64,000 nt of DNA from Brevibacillus sp. JNUCC-41 (GCF_014844095.1 NZ_CP062163.1:3815501-3879500); one strand, 5' to 3'. Positions 9,292 through 18,471 are shown, counted from the first letter of the stretch. Notes: generated by a model from the letters alone, not told the origin. Translations and numbers: made by a program.

Positions 9292-9320
9292 TGAACCGTA
9301 TCATAAGTAAGTGCGGTTTT
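9271..9320. repeat. Short dispersed hairpin element, second copy
   Basis: It begins CCTCATTTAGATACATTACG and continues GTGAACCGTATCATAAGTAA. It aligns with 57089-57138, which begins CCTCATTTAGAAGCGTACAC and ends with AATGAGG, and partly with 6250-6276. In the third copy the outer arms pair, so it may be a mobile terminator-like hairpin. Confidence 0.45.
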
Positions 9321-9336
9321 AAATTAAATAAAAAAC

Positions 9337-9376
9337 TAAGGCCGATTTTCTTTACTAATAGAAAATCGGCCTTTAT
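9337..9376 (-). terminator. Terminator of the short-chain dehydrogenase gene
   Basis: Arms AAGGCCGATTTTCT and AGAAAATCGGCCTT pair perfectly, with an A-run on the plus strand that gives a T-run for the minus-strand transcript of 9409-10143. Confidence 0.75.
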
Positions 9377-9408
9377 AAATCATATACAGATTTTTTCATG
9401 TACTTTTA

Positions 9409-10143
9409 TTACTGTGCAGTTAATCCGCCATCGATAACGAATTCTGAACCTGTTGAGTAGCTAGCCTCATCAGAAGCCAAGAACAATACCATATTAGCTA
9501 CTTCTTCTGGTTGTGCTACTCGTTTTAATGGAATGTGTTGAGAGAATGCTTCTACAGCTGTTTTTGTATCTTCTTGTACAACCATTGGTGTTGCGATAAC
9601 GCCTGGGTGTACAGAGTTTACGCGAATGCCCATTGGTGCTAGGTCGATCGCAGCTGCTTTTGTTATACCACGTACTGCGAATTTTGTATCCGTGTAACCT
9701 ACAGCACCAGCAACTAAGCCGTTTATTGAAGAAATGTTGACGATTGAACCGCCACCAGCTTTCATCATTGAAGCTGCTACAGTTTTCATACCTAAGAATA
9801 CAGACACTTGGTTAATGTCTACGATGCGACGGTATTCTTCTACTGTAATATCAAGCATATTTTTCGCCATAGTAATACCGGCGTTGTTTACTAATACGTT
9901 TACTGGACCGAAAGCTTCTTCTGATTTCGCAATAACTGTAACCCAATCTTCTTCAGATACTACGTTTTGTTTAATGAAAAGGGCATTTTTACCTAATTCA
10001 GCTGCAAATGCATTGCCTTTTTCTTCATTTAAATCTGTTAAAATAACTTTTGCACCGTGCTCTACGAATAATTTTGCGTGTGCCGCACCCATACCTTGTG
10101 CTGCTCCTGTAATAATTGCTACTTTACCTGATAAACGACTCAT
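9409..10143 (-). CDS. SDR-family NAD(P)-dependent oxidoreductase
   Basis: A 244-residue classical short-chain dehydrogenase with a complete active site: the cofactor loop TGAAQGMG (residues 12-19), NNAG (86-89), catalytic Ser139, and Tyr150 and Lys154 in YTDTK. The first strand is followed by LTDLNE, the acidic residue that favours NAD over NADP. The ending EASYSTGSEFVIDGGLTAQ is typical. Relatives include glucose 1-dehydrogenase- and hydroxysteroid or cyclopentanol dehydrogenase-like enzymes; the substrate is unknown. Its ATG follows GAGGGGC. A TetR-type gene lies upstream on the same strand, and a large palindrome sits in the promoter between them, so expression is very likely repressor-controlled. 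Confidence 0.9.
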   Translation of the reverse strand: MSRLSGKVAIITGAAQGMGAAHAKLFVEHGAKVILTDLNEEKGNAFAAELGKNALFIKQNVVSEEDWVTVIAKSEEAFGPVNVLVNNAGITMAKNMLDITVEEYRRIVDINQVSVFLGMKTVAASMMKAGGGSIVNISSINGLVAGAVGYTDTKFAVRGITKAAAIDLAPMGIRVNSVHPGVIATPMVVQEDTKTAVEAFSQHIPLKRVAQPEEVANMVLFLASDEASYSTGSEFVIDGGLTAQ

Positions 10144-10168
10144 TTAAAAAGCCCCTCTGAAATATATT

Positions 10169-10237
10169 TATAAAAAGTGATAGTTAACTATCACTTTTTA
10201 TACTTCCTAGTAAACAACTTTCCAGTTCGAATGTCAA
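10169..10237 (-). promoter_or_regulatory. SDR promoter with 34-bp perfect palindromic operator
   Basis: On the minus strand, -35 TTGACA (10237-10232) and -10 TTTACT (10214-10209) are 17 bp apart. Seven bases downstream lies a perfect palindrome of 34 bp (10169-10202) with half-site TAAAAAGTGATAGTT centred on GTTAAC. The position over the transcription start fits a repressor site. The TetR-family protein encoded next door (10257-10895) is the obvious candidate ligand-responsive repressor. Confidence 0.75.
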
Positions 10238-10256
10238 TCAAAACGGCCGTTATTTA

Positions 10257-10895
10257 TTATGGATGAATATAGGATAAAAATACATCCTTCATCATCGTGA
10301 GCTGCTTGTCCGCAGAAAGCAACGTGGAGAGGTTGGTATCATGGGTTGTCAGGCTTGATTTAAATGTGAATAAGCTGAAATTTTGCACCATCGTCATGAT
10401 AAATACATCCAAATCAACATCTGGTCTTAACGAGCCGTCCTGCTTGCCATGCTCAGCCAATGTTAATAAAATACTGGCTAATTTGCTTCGTGCAAATAAG
10501 TATTCCGTATATTGCTCAGTCGATTCCGCAGCTATTTTTTCATATAAATCAAAGGACTCGAAAAACTTCGCTAAACGTAGCTGTGGATCCTTCGTTCCGT
10601 CTATATAATAATCCAAAATTTGCTCGATTTTTTCATATGCAGGCATCGTCTGCTCGACAATCTGCCCTATATTCGTGGCCATTTCATCAGTAATGACATT
10701 CGAAGCCGCAATCACTAAATACTCTTTTTTAGGGAAATAGCGAAATATCGTCGCAATCCCAACGCCAGCAGCAGCCGCAACATCTTGCATTTGTATATTT
10801 TGCACGCCTTGCTCCAAAAATAAATCCTTTGCAATCTGGATAATATTTTGACGGCGTTGTTGTTTTTGTTGTTCTCGTTTACTCATTTTCGTCAC
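10257..10895 (-). CDS. TetR/AcrR-family transcriptional repressor
   Basis: A 212-residue TetR-type regulator. The N-terminal helix-turn-helix is clear: IIQIAKDLFLEQGVQNIQMQ, then VAAAAGVGIATIFRYFPKKE (about residues 19-58), followed by a helical ligand-binding domain. It is followed by the SDR gene after 113 bp that contain a promoter and a palindromic operator, so the two are not simply co-transcribed. No copy of the palindrome is seen upstream of this gene, so autoregulation is not evident. The inducer is probably a substrate of the dehydrogenase. Confidence 0.88.
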   Translation of the reverse strand: MTKMSKREQQKQQRRQNIIQIAKDLFLEQGVQNIQMQDVAAAAGVGIATIFRYFPKKEYLVIAASNVITDEMATNIGQIVEQTMPAYEKIEQILDYYIDGTKDPQLRLAKFFESFDLYEKIAAESTEQYTEYLFARSKLASILLTLAEHGKQDGSLRPDVDLDVFIMTMVQNFSLFTFKSSLTTHDTNLSTLLSADKQLTMMKDVFLSYIHP

Positions 10896-11573
10896 TCCAA
10901 CTGTTCTTCATACATTGATTGTAACATGTTTAACAGGTACCAACTTGTATTCGCATCGCGGGAAAATCATTGGTGAAAATGCTGAAATTCTAGAGTTTAC
11001 TTTAGTCTTCTTTAAAACCTAAATCATTCAGTGTTAAATCTCTATAAGATGCGATTGAAGGGAATATGCTGATGATTAGCGAAATAACCCACTAATGAAC
11101 AGTGATTTGCAGCTGACAATGGATGGTGATAATGTTTTCGAGATGTTGGTCCATCCTGCTTGATGCTCCTGTGAAACGTCTGGAAGATAGTTCCCTATTA
11201 AATAGGGATGCGGCTATACTCGTTGTTTAATAATCGAAAAAGTCATTTCTTTTTCAGAAAAGTCTGTTACGATTGTAGCTCAGAAAACAGTTCTTTACTA
11301 ATATCAAAATTAGTCCTCAGTAGAAAACCTTATAATAGATAAAGGATAGGCGAGAAAAGGTTCATTTCTCGTCTTATACTATTTTATGTAGTTTAGGTGC
11401 TGTTCAACCCGCAATTTCCATTCCGAGAAACCGTTCTTCTTCCTCGTAGACATGATTTGTAAAACCTCCTGTAACAATACCTGTCATTAATACAACTGTG
11501 AAATTCCTCTTAACTTTATATATGGTAAGTAGTGAATTTCTTTAAGAAAGATTTTAAATTATTAGGTGGGAAC
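10896..11573. other. Intergenic stretch with no recognisable intact gene
   Basis: About 680 bp. Stop codons are dense in all frames. Around 11410-11500 the minus strand reads VLMTGIVTGGFTNHVYEEEE to a stop, possibly the tail of a lost gene. A weak hairpin (GGCGAGAAA / TTTCTCGTC) lies near 11350-11375. I see no RNA gene or repeat. Confidence 0.4.
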
Positions 11574-11575
11574 AA

Positions 11576-11898
11576 ATGAGAAAAAAATGTTTGGAATTAT
11601 ATTATTAATTACTTTATTTTCTTCTTTTATGTTAATGGGTTGTAATCAATTGAAATCCGATTAATCTAATGATTCAAATGGTGACGTTATGACTCGCCGC
11701 TATTCCAAAGTACTCTTCTAAAAAGAGATAACAAGCTTAACATTGTAAATGATCTTGCAACAAGTTATAAAGTCAATGAAGATGGAAAGGTTTGGACAGT
11801 GAACTTACGTAAGGGTGTGAAATTTTTAGACGGTGAACCATTAACCGCCGACGATGTAGTCTATACATTTGAAACAGCTACCAACATTACACCATAAA
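11576..11898 (+). pseudogene. Peptide/nickel ABC transporter substrate-binding lipoprotein, fragment
   Basis: The ATG follows GGTGGG. The first frame is shifted, but a signal peptide and lipobox read LLITLFSSFMLMGCNQ. After further shifts, the family start is clear: SPLFQSTLLKRDNKLNIVND, then LRKGVKFLDGEPLTADDVVY. This is the N-terminus of a family-5 (OppA/NikA-like) binding protein. It stops after about 100 residues of an expected 500, with several frameshifts and a TAA after the lipobox. No permease or ATPase genes accompany it. Confidence 0.75.
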
Positions 11899-12097
11899 AT
11901 TCAAGTTGTTAGTTTTTTATCCTAAGAGGGGTACAGCCAACATTTCGGAAATTTTGTACGATAAGCAAATATTTCACTTAAAAAAGCCGATTTCCAATAA
12001 TTGAAGAATCGACTTTTTATTTTGTCTCACTCTACTAAATGCATTCATTAAGGACCAAGTTACTATACATATACCTTTTCTTACTTTCCATTAATCA

Positions 12098-12688
12098 TTA
12101 AAAATCTATTTCTGTACCATCAATATTGATTGATTCAATTTTTGAAATATCTAAAGGCAAAGAAGATAAGAATTTTGCTTTAACCTTTTTGTTCTCACTA
12201 AAACTGGTCATAGAATCCAATGTTTGAACACTACCATCATTCATTTTAGCACTTACTACGATTTTACTTGAATTATTAAAATCTCCGTTTCCATACAAAG
12301 TTATTCCTAATGGTGAAACTGTAATTCTATTCGCCCTCCACGTCCCAAAGTTCTTACTAAAGTCCATATTTTTTTCTTTACCTACAGACCGTATTTTAAA
12401 GGTAGTATTCCAATTACCTTTTGTATGATTGCCATTGGATACAAAGTCCCCCATTAAATTTAGCCTATTTATTTCTAAATTATCAATGTCAAAGATGTAT
12501 TCTATATATTCGTTTCCGTAATTTGTATTACCTAATTTAACTACTCCGAAATAAATGTTGGAAGCGTGTATTTTATTTCCTGAAGTATCAATTAAATAAA
12601 AATCTCCATGACTATCTATATCATCCCCTGTCCATTTAGTTTGGATGTGAAGGCGATTGTTAATAAAACCTAAATTTGATATATGCAT
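12098..12688 (-). CDS. DUF5643-like C-terminal domain protein, probably N-terminally truncated
   Basis: A 196-residue beta-rich protein with segments NRLHIQTKWTGDDIDSHGDF, YLIDTSGNKIHAS and FKIRSVGKEKNMDFSKNFGT. It resembles the C-terminal half of DUF4179/DUF5643 membrane proteins encoded with ECF sigma factors in Bacillus. The ATG at 12688 has no ribosome site. The frame continues 15 codons upstream with protein-like sequence (DETELYLQKIKF) to a stop, so the membrane and N-terminal part is gone. No sigma-factor gene is adjacent. Probably a remnant rather than a working gene. Confidence 0.5.
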   Translation of the reverse strand: MHISNLGFINNRLHIQTKWTGDDIDSHGDFYLIDTSGNKIHASNIYFGVVKLGNTNYGNEYIEYIFDIDNLEINRLNLMGDFVSNGNHTKGNWNTTFKIRSVGKEKNMDFSKNFGTWRANRITVSPLGITLYGNGDFNNSSKIVVSAKMNDGSVQTLDSMTSFSENKKVKAKFLSSLPLDISKIESINIDGTEIDF

Positions 12689-12752
12689 AAATTTTATTTT
12701 TTGAAGGTAGAGCTCAGTTTCATCAAAAGACTATCTAGCTGAAAAACGCCAC

Positions 12753-12786
12753 AAAAGTCCTTGCAAACAAGTATACAAGGACTTTT
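12753..12786 (-). terminator. Terminator of first CitMHS gene
   Basis: Arms AAAAGTCCTTG and CAAGGACTTTT pair, and the minus-strand gene ends at 12792, six bases away. Confidence 0.7.
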
Positions 12787-12791
12787 ATAAT

Positions 12792-14114
12792 TTACCTAAA
12801 AGAAATAGCACCACTAATTATAGCTAATACTGTTAAGATCAACGATGTCAAGATGGCCCATTTGTATGCGAATTTCTGATATTCTCCAAGGTCTTTATCA
12901 ACCATACCAACTAATAGAATGGTTGATGCAACAAGTGGACTCATTAAATGAGCGGGTTGTCCCAATATAGAAGCCCGAGCAATTTCCAATGGGCTAATAC
13001 CATAGGCTGATGCTGCTTCTGCAAGGATAGGGAGGACTCCAAAATAATAGGCATCATTCGATAAAACAAAAGTGAATGGCATACTTGTAATGCCAACAAT
13101 GACAGGAAAAAACTGTCCTAATGAAGCAGGTATTATCGCAACCAGTCCATTAGCAATAGCATCAACCATTTTTGTACCGGAAAAGATTCCTGCAAATACT
13201 CCTGCGGCAAAAACTAAAAGAACAACAATTAAAGCGTTTCCAGAATGTGCTAGGATACGTCTTTTTTGCATTTCCAGATTGGGGTAGTTAACCATTAAAG
13301 CAATGGCGAAACCGACCAAAAATAAAATGGGGGAAGGTACCAATCCCATAATAAGCATGACCATAATGCCTACCACAATTAATAAGTTAACCCACAAAAA
13401 ACGAGGACGTTTAATGTCAATATGAGGAAATGTTTCAGTGGCTTCATTTTCAACAGTAGCAGCTATTTCATTTTTGAACTCTTCTATGTGTATTACACCA
13501 AGTCGTTTACGTTCTTTTTTCCCTAAAATAAATGCGACGAAAATAACCCAAAGAGCACCACCGATCATGGTAGGAATTAGTGGAACAAAAAATTCGGATG
13601 CATCAAGTCCCAATACTGCTATTGCTCGGGTAGCAGGTCCACCCCATGGAGTCATGCCACTCATAACACTTAAAGCTAGCATGGCTACTGTGGCTAAAAC
13701 CAATGGATTCATACCGATTCGTTTATAAAGTGGATACATAGCTGAAACAGTAATGATATACGTTGTTGTACCGTCTCCATCTAGGGCCACGAGTAATGCA
13801 AGAATTGTGGTACCCATCGAAATTTTGACAGGATCTCCCTTGACAACTTCTAATAACTTTTTGATAAGTGGGTCAAATAAGCCCGTGTCTATCATAATGC
13901 CAAAAAACAATATGGCGAATAATAATAGAGCTGCAGAAGGAGCGACTAGCTTAATGCCTTCCATCATCATAGTGCCAATTTTACTTCCAAAACCACCAAC
14001 TCCTGCAAAAACGATCGGAACTAAAGTTAAAGCAACAATGGGTGATAAACGTTTGGACATAATTAAATAGGTAAAAACGGTAACCATGGAGATGCCTAAA
14101 ATTGTTAGAAACAT
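12792..14114 (-). CDS. CitMHS-family metal-citrate/tricarboxylate symporter
   Basis: A 440-residue, about 12-helix transporter of the CitMHS family, which moves divalent metal-citrate complexes with protons (Bacillus subtilis CitM and CitH). The family core [20 protein letters not shown] is present, as are [14 protein letters not shown] and [16 protein letters not shown] chose ATG 14114 (MFLTILGISMV) because GGGAGGGG lies eight bases before it; an in-frame TTG at 14132 would place this site inside the gene. Its close paralogue is at 21551-22861. A perfect cre site precedes the ribosome site, and a 24-bp box shared with two other genes lies 158 bp upstream. Substrate may be citrate, aconitate or tricarballylate. 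Confidence 0.9.
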   Translation of the reverse strand: MFLTILGISMVTVFTYLIMSKRLSPIVALTLVPIVFAGVGGFGSKIGTMMMEGIKLVAPSAALLLFAILFFGIMIDTGLFDPLIKKLLEVVKGDPVKISMGTTILALLVALDGDGTTTYIITVSAMYPLYKRIGMNPLVLATVAMLALSVMSGMTPWGGPATRAIAVLGLDASEFFVPLIPTMIGGALWVIFVAFILGKKERKRLGVIHIEEFKNEIAATVENEATETFPHIDIKRPRFLWVNLLIVVGIMVMLIMGLVPSPILFLVGFAIALMVNYPNLEMQKRRILAHSGNALIVVLLVFAAGVFAGIFSGTKMVDAIANGLVAIIPASLGQFFPVIVGITSMPFTFVLSNDAYYFGVLPILAEAASAYGISPLEIARASILGQPAHLMSPLVASTILLVGMVDKDLGEYQKFAYKWAILTSLILTVLAIISGAISFR

Positions 14115-14135
14115 TATTAAATCCCCTCCCAAATT

Positions 14136-14150
14136 TTGAATGCGCTTTCA
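14136..14150 (-). promoter_or_regulatory. cre (CcpA) site before first CitMHS gene
   Basis: On the minus strand TTGAAAGCGCATTCA fits the Bacillus cre consensus WTGNAANCGNWNNCW at every position. It ends just upstream of the ribosome site, so CcpA bound here would block elongation or initiation. The B. subtilis citM gene is also CcpA-repressed. Confidence 0.75.
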
Positions 14151-14271
14151 AATTGATCTCTGGATGACTAAGAATTAATTTTGTGACTCTTCAGAAAAAA
14201 TAACTGGTAGATTAATAAGTTTTACACTATGCTTGTGCGCTTTTCTTTATTAAAGGTAATACAGGGAGAAC

Positions 14272-14296
14272 AATAAGTTAAATACATATTTTTTTT
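14272..14296 (-). promoter_or_regulatory. Shared 24-bp tricarboxylate-regulon box, copy 1
   Basis: Read in the direction of the transporter gene the box is AAAAAAATATGTATT, two variable bases, then ACTTATT. The same box, differing only at the variable positions, lies at 20365-20388 (before the PrpF-type gene) and 21399-21422 (before the second transporter), always in the same orientation to its gene. The core contains the dyad AAATA-CA-TATTT. The two local LysR-type proteins are the likely binders. Confidence 0.65.
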
Positions 14297-14416
14297 GTAT
14301 TGGTATCAAAATAATTTATTCTTAAAAAAAGTTTGGAGGGAGGAGAGCAAAGAAAGCCAAGGGATAAGTGATACAATTAAGAACTTTTTTAAAATTTAAT
14401 GCTATTTTTAGTATTT

Positions 14417-14464
14417 AAAAAGAAGGTCATCATCTAAATATTGTGGATGATAACCTTCTTTTCT
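14417..14464 (-). terminator. Terminator of AbrB-type membrane protein gene
   Basis: Arms AAGAAGGTCATCAT and ATGATAACCTTCTT pair with one bulge, flanked by A and T runs; the minus-strand gene ends at 14516. Confidence 0.65.
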
Positions 14465-14515
14465 TTATAAATCAGACTTTTTCAGTGTTCTTGAGCAAAG
14501 CTCTCTCCTTTTTTA

Positions 14516-15640
14516 TTAACATTTAGTTTTAACGTTACTGTTCTTGTCTTTTTTTCTTAAACTTAATTTTAATACCAATCTTAGTAATGGAGGCACTGCG
14601 GCATAAATAAAAGCCATCCGAAATAGTTGATAGCTGGTAACAGTAGATACATCAGCATTTACTTCTTGTGCAATGATTCCCATTTGATCCATTCCACCAG
14701 GAGCTAAACTTAAAAAACCCGTAATAGTCGATAAATCATAATACTGGGTCAGTAGAAAACTAAAAAACATTGTTGTGCAGATCAAAATCAGTCCGTTCAT
14801 CAAAGCCAATAATAGTGTTTTTCTTTTGTTGTCAAGTTGTTCCGGTTTTAATAGTAAACCGATATAACCGCCAACCATAAATTGAGATATATCAAGAAGT
14901 GAAGGAGGAAGTGGTGGTCCCTGCAAACCAAAAAGGCCTACTGCAGCAACAGCGATTACTGGTCCTAAAAAGTAAGGAGCTGGTAATTTAAATATTTTAC
15001 CTATTCTTGCTGCGAGGAAACAAATAAGTGCGAACAGAAAGATAAGAGGAAATAAATCACTCCACTCTGGAATAACGTTATCCATTATTTTAGATGAGTC
15101 ATTGGTACTTTTCGCTGCAAAAATAGGACTGAAAATTAAAAGGGGAACTAAGAAAACAACCATTATCACCCTTGTAACATGGAAAAAGGTTACTGTCGTA
15201 ATATCAATACCTTTCATTTCTTCTGCAAACACAACAATTTGTGACAAACCTCCAGGAATACTACTCGTTAAGGAGGTAGGATAGTCAACGCCGGAATATT
15301 TTGACATAACAAAAGCTGAACATACACACACAAGGACAATTAAGGTTGTAAGGATCAACATTGAGGGAAGGTGACTAATCATGTCAGACAGTGAGCTCTT
15401 GGTAAAAGAGATGCCAATTGAATAACCTACAATAATCAATCCAGTATTTCTCATCGAAACGGGCCAAATTAATTTAACGTTTTTGAAACGTGATGCAATT
15501 AATAGGGCTGCCATTGGACCTAGAAGCCAGGGGATTGGCAACCCGACAAGAGAGAAAAGGCTGCCTCCAATAATAGCAGTTAGAAGTGCAGCTGAAAATT
15601 GGATTGTCTTGCTAGCATTATTTAAATCCCACTTTTTCAT
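14516..15640 (-). CDS. AbrB-family (DUF/TIGR03082) integral membrane protein
   Basis: A 374-residue, about 10-helix membrane protein made of two similar halves. The repeat is visible as GLPIPWLLGPMAALLIASRF and LPAPYFLGPVIAVAAVG, and as SSIPGGLSQIVVFAEEM versus LAPGGMDQMGIIAQEV. This family is often mislabelled ammonia monooxygenase or AbrB regulator; it has no such activity shown and may be a transporter. It sits between a CitMHS transporter and a LysR gene on the same strand, which suggests a role in organic-acid transport or sensing. The 41-bp gap to the LysR gene suggests co-transcription with it. Confidence 0.8.
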   Translation of the reverse strand: MKKWDLNNASKTIQFSAALLTAIIGGSLFSLVGLPIPWLLGPMAALLIASRFKNVKLIWPVSMRNTGLIIVGYSIGISFTKSSLSDMISHLPSMLILTTLIVLVCVCSAFVMSKYSGVDYPTSLTSSIPGGLSQIVVFAEEMKGIDITTVTFFHVTRVIMVVFLVPLLIFSPIFAAKSTNDSSKIMDNVIPEWSDLFPLIFLFALICFLAARIGKIFKLPAPYFLGPVIAVAAVGLFGLQGPPLPPSLLDISQFMVGGYIGLLLKPEQLDNKRKTLLLALMNGLILICTTMFFSFLLTQYYDLSTITGFLSLAPGGMDQMGIIAQEVNADVSTVTSYQLFRMAFIYAAVPPLLRLVLKLSLRKKDKNSNVKTKC

Positions 15641-15681
15641 ATTAATTCTCTTCCTTTGTACTAGTTTTATTTCGATTCGTC

Positions 15682-16548
15682 TTATTTCTTTTGTTTAGAA
15701 TCATTAAGAAAATCAATAAATGCTTTTACTTGTGCTAAATCCGTAGTCACATCCCGATAAAAAACCCAAGTCTCTCTATGCAAATAGCTATTATCGCTTA
15801 ATACAATGGGGAAAGTATACAGTGGTTCATCATTTTTAATACAGATTTCTGGTAAAATGGCATATCCTAAACCATTAAGAACCAGTTCTTTACATGTTTC
15901 AATCCGATCTACTTCCATTGAAATCTTAGGTGGTACCGCAAATGTTTCCTGCCACCAGTTCTCAATAGTATTCCTTAACGATTGGTCTGTCTGATAATTA
16001 ACTCTAGGAAGAAAAGGAAGTTCTTTTAATTCAATTTTTTTACTGGAGGCAATACAAATCTTTTCTTCTTGAAATAACACTTTATTTTCCTGCCATTTGT
16101 AAGGACCTCTAACTATCCCGAGGTGTGCTTCTTCTTTTTGAAGCATTTGATGAATTTGAGAACTCCATCCAGTTTTCAAACTAATTTCAACATCTGGATA
16201 TAGGGTTAGAAATTCTTTTAATAATACTGGTAGTTTATAACGGGCAAACAAGCCAGATACACCCAATCGCAAAGTTCCTTTTACTTTTTTATCCAAATTT
16301 GAAATATGTTCTTTTGCAGCTCCTAATTGCTTACGCATATTTTTCGAATATTGAACGAGGTATTCCCCTTCGACTGTAAACTCGACACCTCTTTTGCCTC
16401 TAGAGATTAAATTTGTTTTGAACTCTTTTTCCAGCTGTTTTATACGATAGGATAAAGCTGGCTGAGAAATAAATAGTCGTTGTGCCGCCTTAGTTATATT
16501 TCTTTCTTCGTAGAGAGTAATTAAAATAAGCCAGTCTTTTTCATCCAT
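15682..16548 (-). CDS. LysR-family regulator of the tricarboxylate locus (copy 1)
   Basis: A 288-residue LysR-type regulator with N-terminal winged helix-turn-helix (NITKAAQRLFISQPALSYRI, about residues 15-36) and a C-terminal effector domain. It is strongly similar to the second LysR gene at 20437-21300; both begin (M/V)DEKDW and share NGLGYAILPEIC-type and TCKE segments. It is divergent from tcuA, the usual arrangement for a LysR regulator and its target (compare TcuR). The effector is probably a tricarboxylate such as tricarballylate, citrate or aconitate. Confidence 0.88.
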   Translation of the reverse strand: MDEKDWLILITLYEERNITKAAQRLFISQPALSYRIKQLEKEFKTNLISRGKRGVEFTVEGEYLVQYSKNMRKQLGAAKEHISNLDKKVKGTLRLGVSGLFARYKLPVLLKEFLTLYPDVEISLKTGWSSQIHQMLQKEEAHLGIVRGPYKWQENKVLFQEEKICIASSKKIELKELPFLPRVNYQTDQSLRNTIENWWQETFAVPPKISMEVDRIETCKELVLNGLGYAILPEICIKNDEPLYTFPIVLSDNSYLHRETWVFYRDVTTDLAQVKAFIDFLNDSKQKK

Positions 16549-16727
16549 AAAATTTTTCTCCTTTAACCATAAAAAATATTTATGGGTAATTATAAATAAT
16601 AATAATTTCTTTGATTTCTAAAAGTATAATACAACTAATTAATAAAAGAAATCTATCTTTTTATGTAAAGCAATAGACTCACTATAGTTCGCGTTTACTG
16701 CATTTTTTCATAAAATTTTTTTATGGC

Positions 16728-16761
16728 AATGAATAAAAAAACAATATTATTTTTATTCATT
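16728..16761. promoter_or_regulatory. Inverted repeat in the lysR-tcuA divergent promoter region
   Basis: Arms AATGAATAAAAA (16728-16739) and TTTTTATTCATT (16750-16761) are perfect complements with a 10-bp spacer, placed about 55 bp before the tcuA start. Spacing fits a LysR-type activator site (two dyad arms about one helical turn apart). The 24-bp box seen before the other genes of the locus is absent here except for a partial ACTTATT. Confidence 0.45.
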
Positions 16762-16816
16762 ATTTTAACTTATTATTTACATGAAGAGTTATCACTACTT
16801 AACAGGAGGGGTAAAA

Positions 16817-18328
16817 ATGTCAAATGCACAAAATTATGATGTAGTTGTAGTAGGGGCAGGAAACGCAGCTTTATGTGCCGCAATCTCAGCAAAAGAAGGC
16901 GGTGCTAGAGTTCTTGTATTAGAACGAGGACCATTGGAAAAGCGTGGAGGAAACTCTTTCTTCACAGATGGAGCCATACGTGTTGCCTACAATAATTTAG
17001 ACGCAATCAGAAAAGTAATACCAGAATTAACAGACGCAGAAGCCGAGTTAATTGTTATGCCTGAATACACTGAATCTGATTATTTAGATGATTTAATGCG
17101 AGTAACAGGTGGACAGAGTAATCCTGAATTAGCAAAACAGCTGGTTACTAAATCGTATGAAACAATTGCGTGGATGCGTGATCAGGGAATAAAATTTGAA
17201 TTGAATTTTGAAAATCAATCTTTCGTACAAGATGGCAAGCGCAATTTCTGGGGAGGACTGCCTATCAAAACGGAAGATAAAGGCGTTGGCTTAATGAGAC
17301 AGCTCTTTGCGCGGACAGAAGAAATTGGCATCGACGTTTGGTACGATTCACGTGCTGTGGAGCTTGTATCAGAGAATAACACTATATCCGGTGTCGTTGT
17401 TGAGAAGGATCATACAATGGTAACAGTTCGGACGTCCAGTGTGATTTTGGCTTGTGGCGGCTTTGAAGCCAATAAGCAAATGAGAAGTGAAAATATTGGT
17501 GAAGAATGGGAAGCGGCAATTGTTCGTGGAACCGAATTCAACACAGGAGACGGCATTTCCATGGCTATGGCAGTCGGGGCTCAAAAATTTGGGCAGTGGT
17601 CTGGATGTCATTCGATAGGGACAGATTATAACGCGCCAAAAGTAGGAGACTTCACGAAACCGGGAGATATTTTTAAAAAGCATTCTTATCCGTACAGTGT
17701 CATGCTTAATAATGAAGGGAAACGTTTTGTTGATGAAGGAGCAGATTTGCGAAATTACACCTATGCCAAATACGGCCGTGAGGTATTAAAACAGCCTGGA
17801 CATGTGGCATATCAAATTTATGATGCACAGGTACGCCCGATGCTGCGTAAAGAATATGACCTTGAAGAAGCGACTATTTATAAAGCAGATACACTTGGAG
17901 AGTTGGCTAGTTTACTGCCGGTCAATCAAACACAATTCCTTAAAACGATCGAAGAATATAACAGTGCCGTACAAGATGGCGAGTATAGACCCGCAGAGAA
18001 AGATGGCAAAGGAACGAAAGGAATTACTCCTCCTAAATCCAACTGGGCACTTCGAATTGAGCAAGGGCCATTCTATGCTTTCCCTGTAACGTGCGGAATC
18101 ACCTTTTCGTTCGGTGGTTTGCATGTAGATGCTACGGGTCATGTGTTAAACAAAGAAGAACAACCGATAAAAGGTCTCTTCGCGGCTGGTGAAATGATTG
18201 GGGGGATATTTTATGAAAACTATCCTGGTGGATCCGGGATAATGTCTGGCGCAGTCTTTGGAAAATTAGCTGGTTCATCCGCAGCCCACTATATTCAAGA
18301 AGTGGTTGAAGCGGTCAATAATCATTGA
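16817..18328 (+). CDS. tcuA: FAD-dependent tricarballylate dehydrogenase
   Basis: A 503-residue flavoprotein of the fumarate reductase/succinate dehydrogenase flavin family, best matching TcuA, which oxidises tricarballylate to cis-aconitate. The N-terminal FAD fold reads YDVVVVGAGNAALCAAISAK. Further motifs are ERGPLEKRGGNSFFTDGAIR, VILACGGFEAN, and the C-terminal FAD segment GLFAAGEMIGGIFYENYPGG followed by SGIMSGAVFG. ATG 16817 was chosen because AGGAGGGG lies just before it; an upstream in-frame start would enclose that site. In Salmonella TcuA needs the electron carrier TcuB; no tcuB is found here. Divergent from a LysR gene, so probably induced by its substrate. Confidence 0.85.
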   Translation: MSNAQNYDVVVVGAGNAALCAAISAKEGGARVLVLERGPLEKRGGNSFFTDGAIRVAYNNLDAIRKVIPELTDAEAELIVMPEYTESDYLDDLMRVTGGQSNPELAKQLVTKSYETIAWMRDQGIKFELNFENQSFVQDGKRNFWGGLPIKTEDKGVGLMRQLFARTEEIGIDVWYDSRAVELVSENNTISGVVVEKDHTMVTVRTSSVILACGGFEANKQMRSENIGEEWEAAIVRGTEFNTGDGISMAMAVGAQKFGQWSGCHSIGTDYNAPKVGDFTKPGDIFKKHSYPYSVMLNNEGKRFVDEGADLRNYTYAKYGREVLKQPGHVAYQIYDAQVRPMLRKEYDLEEATIYKADTLGELASLLPVNQTQFLKTIEEYNSAVQDGEYRPAEKDGKGTKGITPPKSNWALRIEQGPFYAFPVTCGITFSFGGLHVDATGHVLNKEEQPIKGLFAAGEMIGGIFYENYPGGSGIMSGAVFGKLAGSSAAHYIQEVVEAVNNH

Positions 18329-18400
18329 GTCTTTTCCGTGCATAGTTAATTAGATAAGAATGTGTCCAAAAAGTCTAGGGATACATTAAATAGAAGAATG

Positions 18401-18437
18401 AAAAACAGCCAAGGCTTAAAATAGCTCTTGGCTGTTT
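18401..18437 (+). terminator. Terminator after tcuA
   Basis: Arms ACAGCCAAG and CTTGGCTGT pair around a loop of about 13 bases, with an upstream A-run and T-rich 3' side. Confidence 0.6.
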
Positions 18438-18471
18438 GGTACTTCAAATATTAAAAGTCTTTATGCATTGA

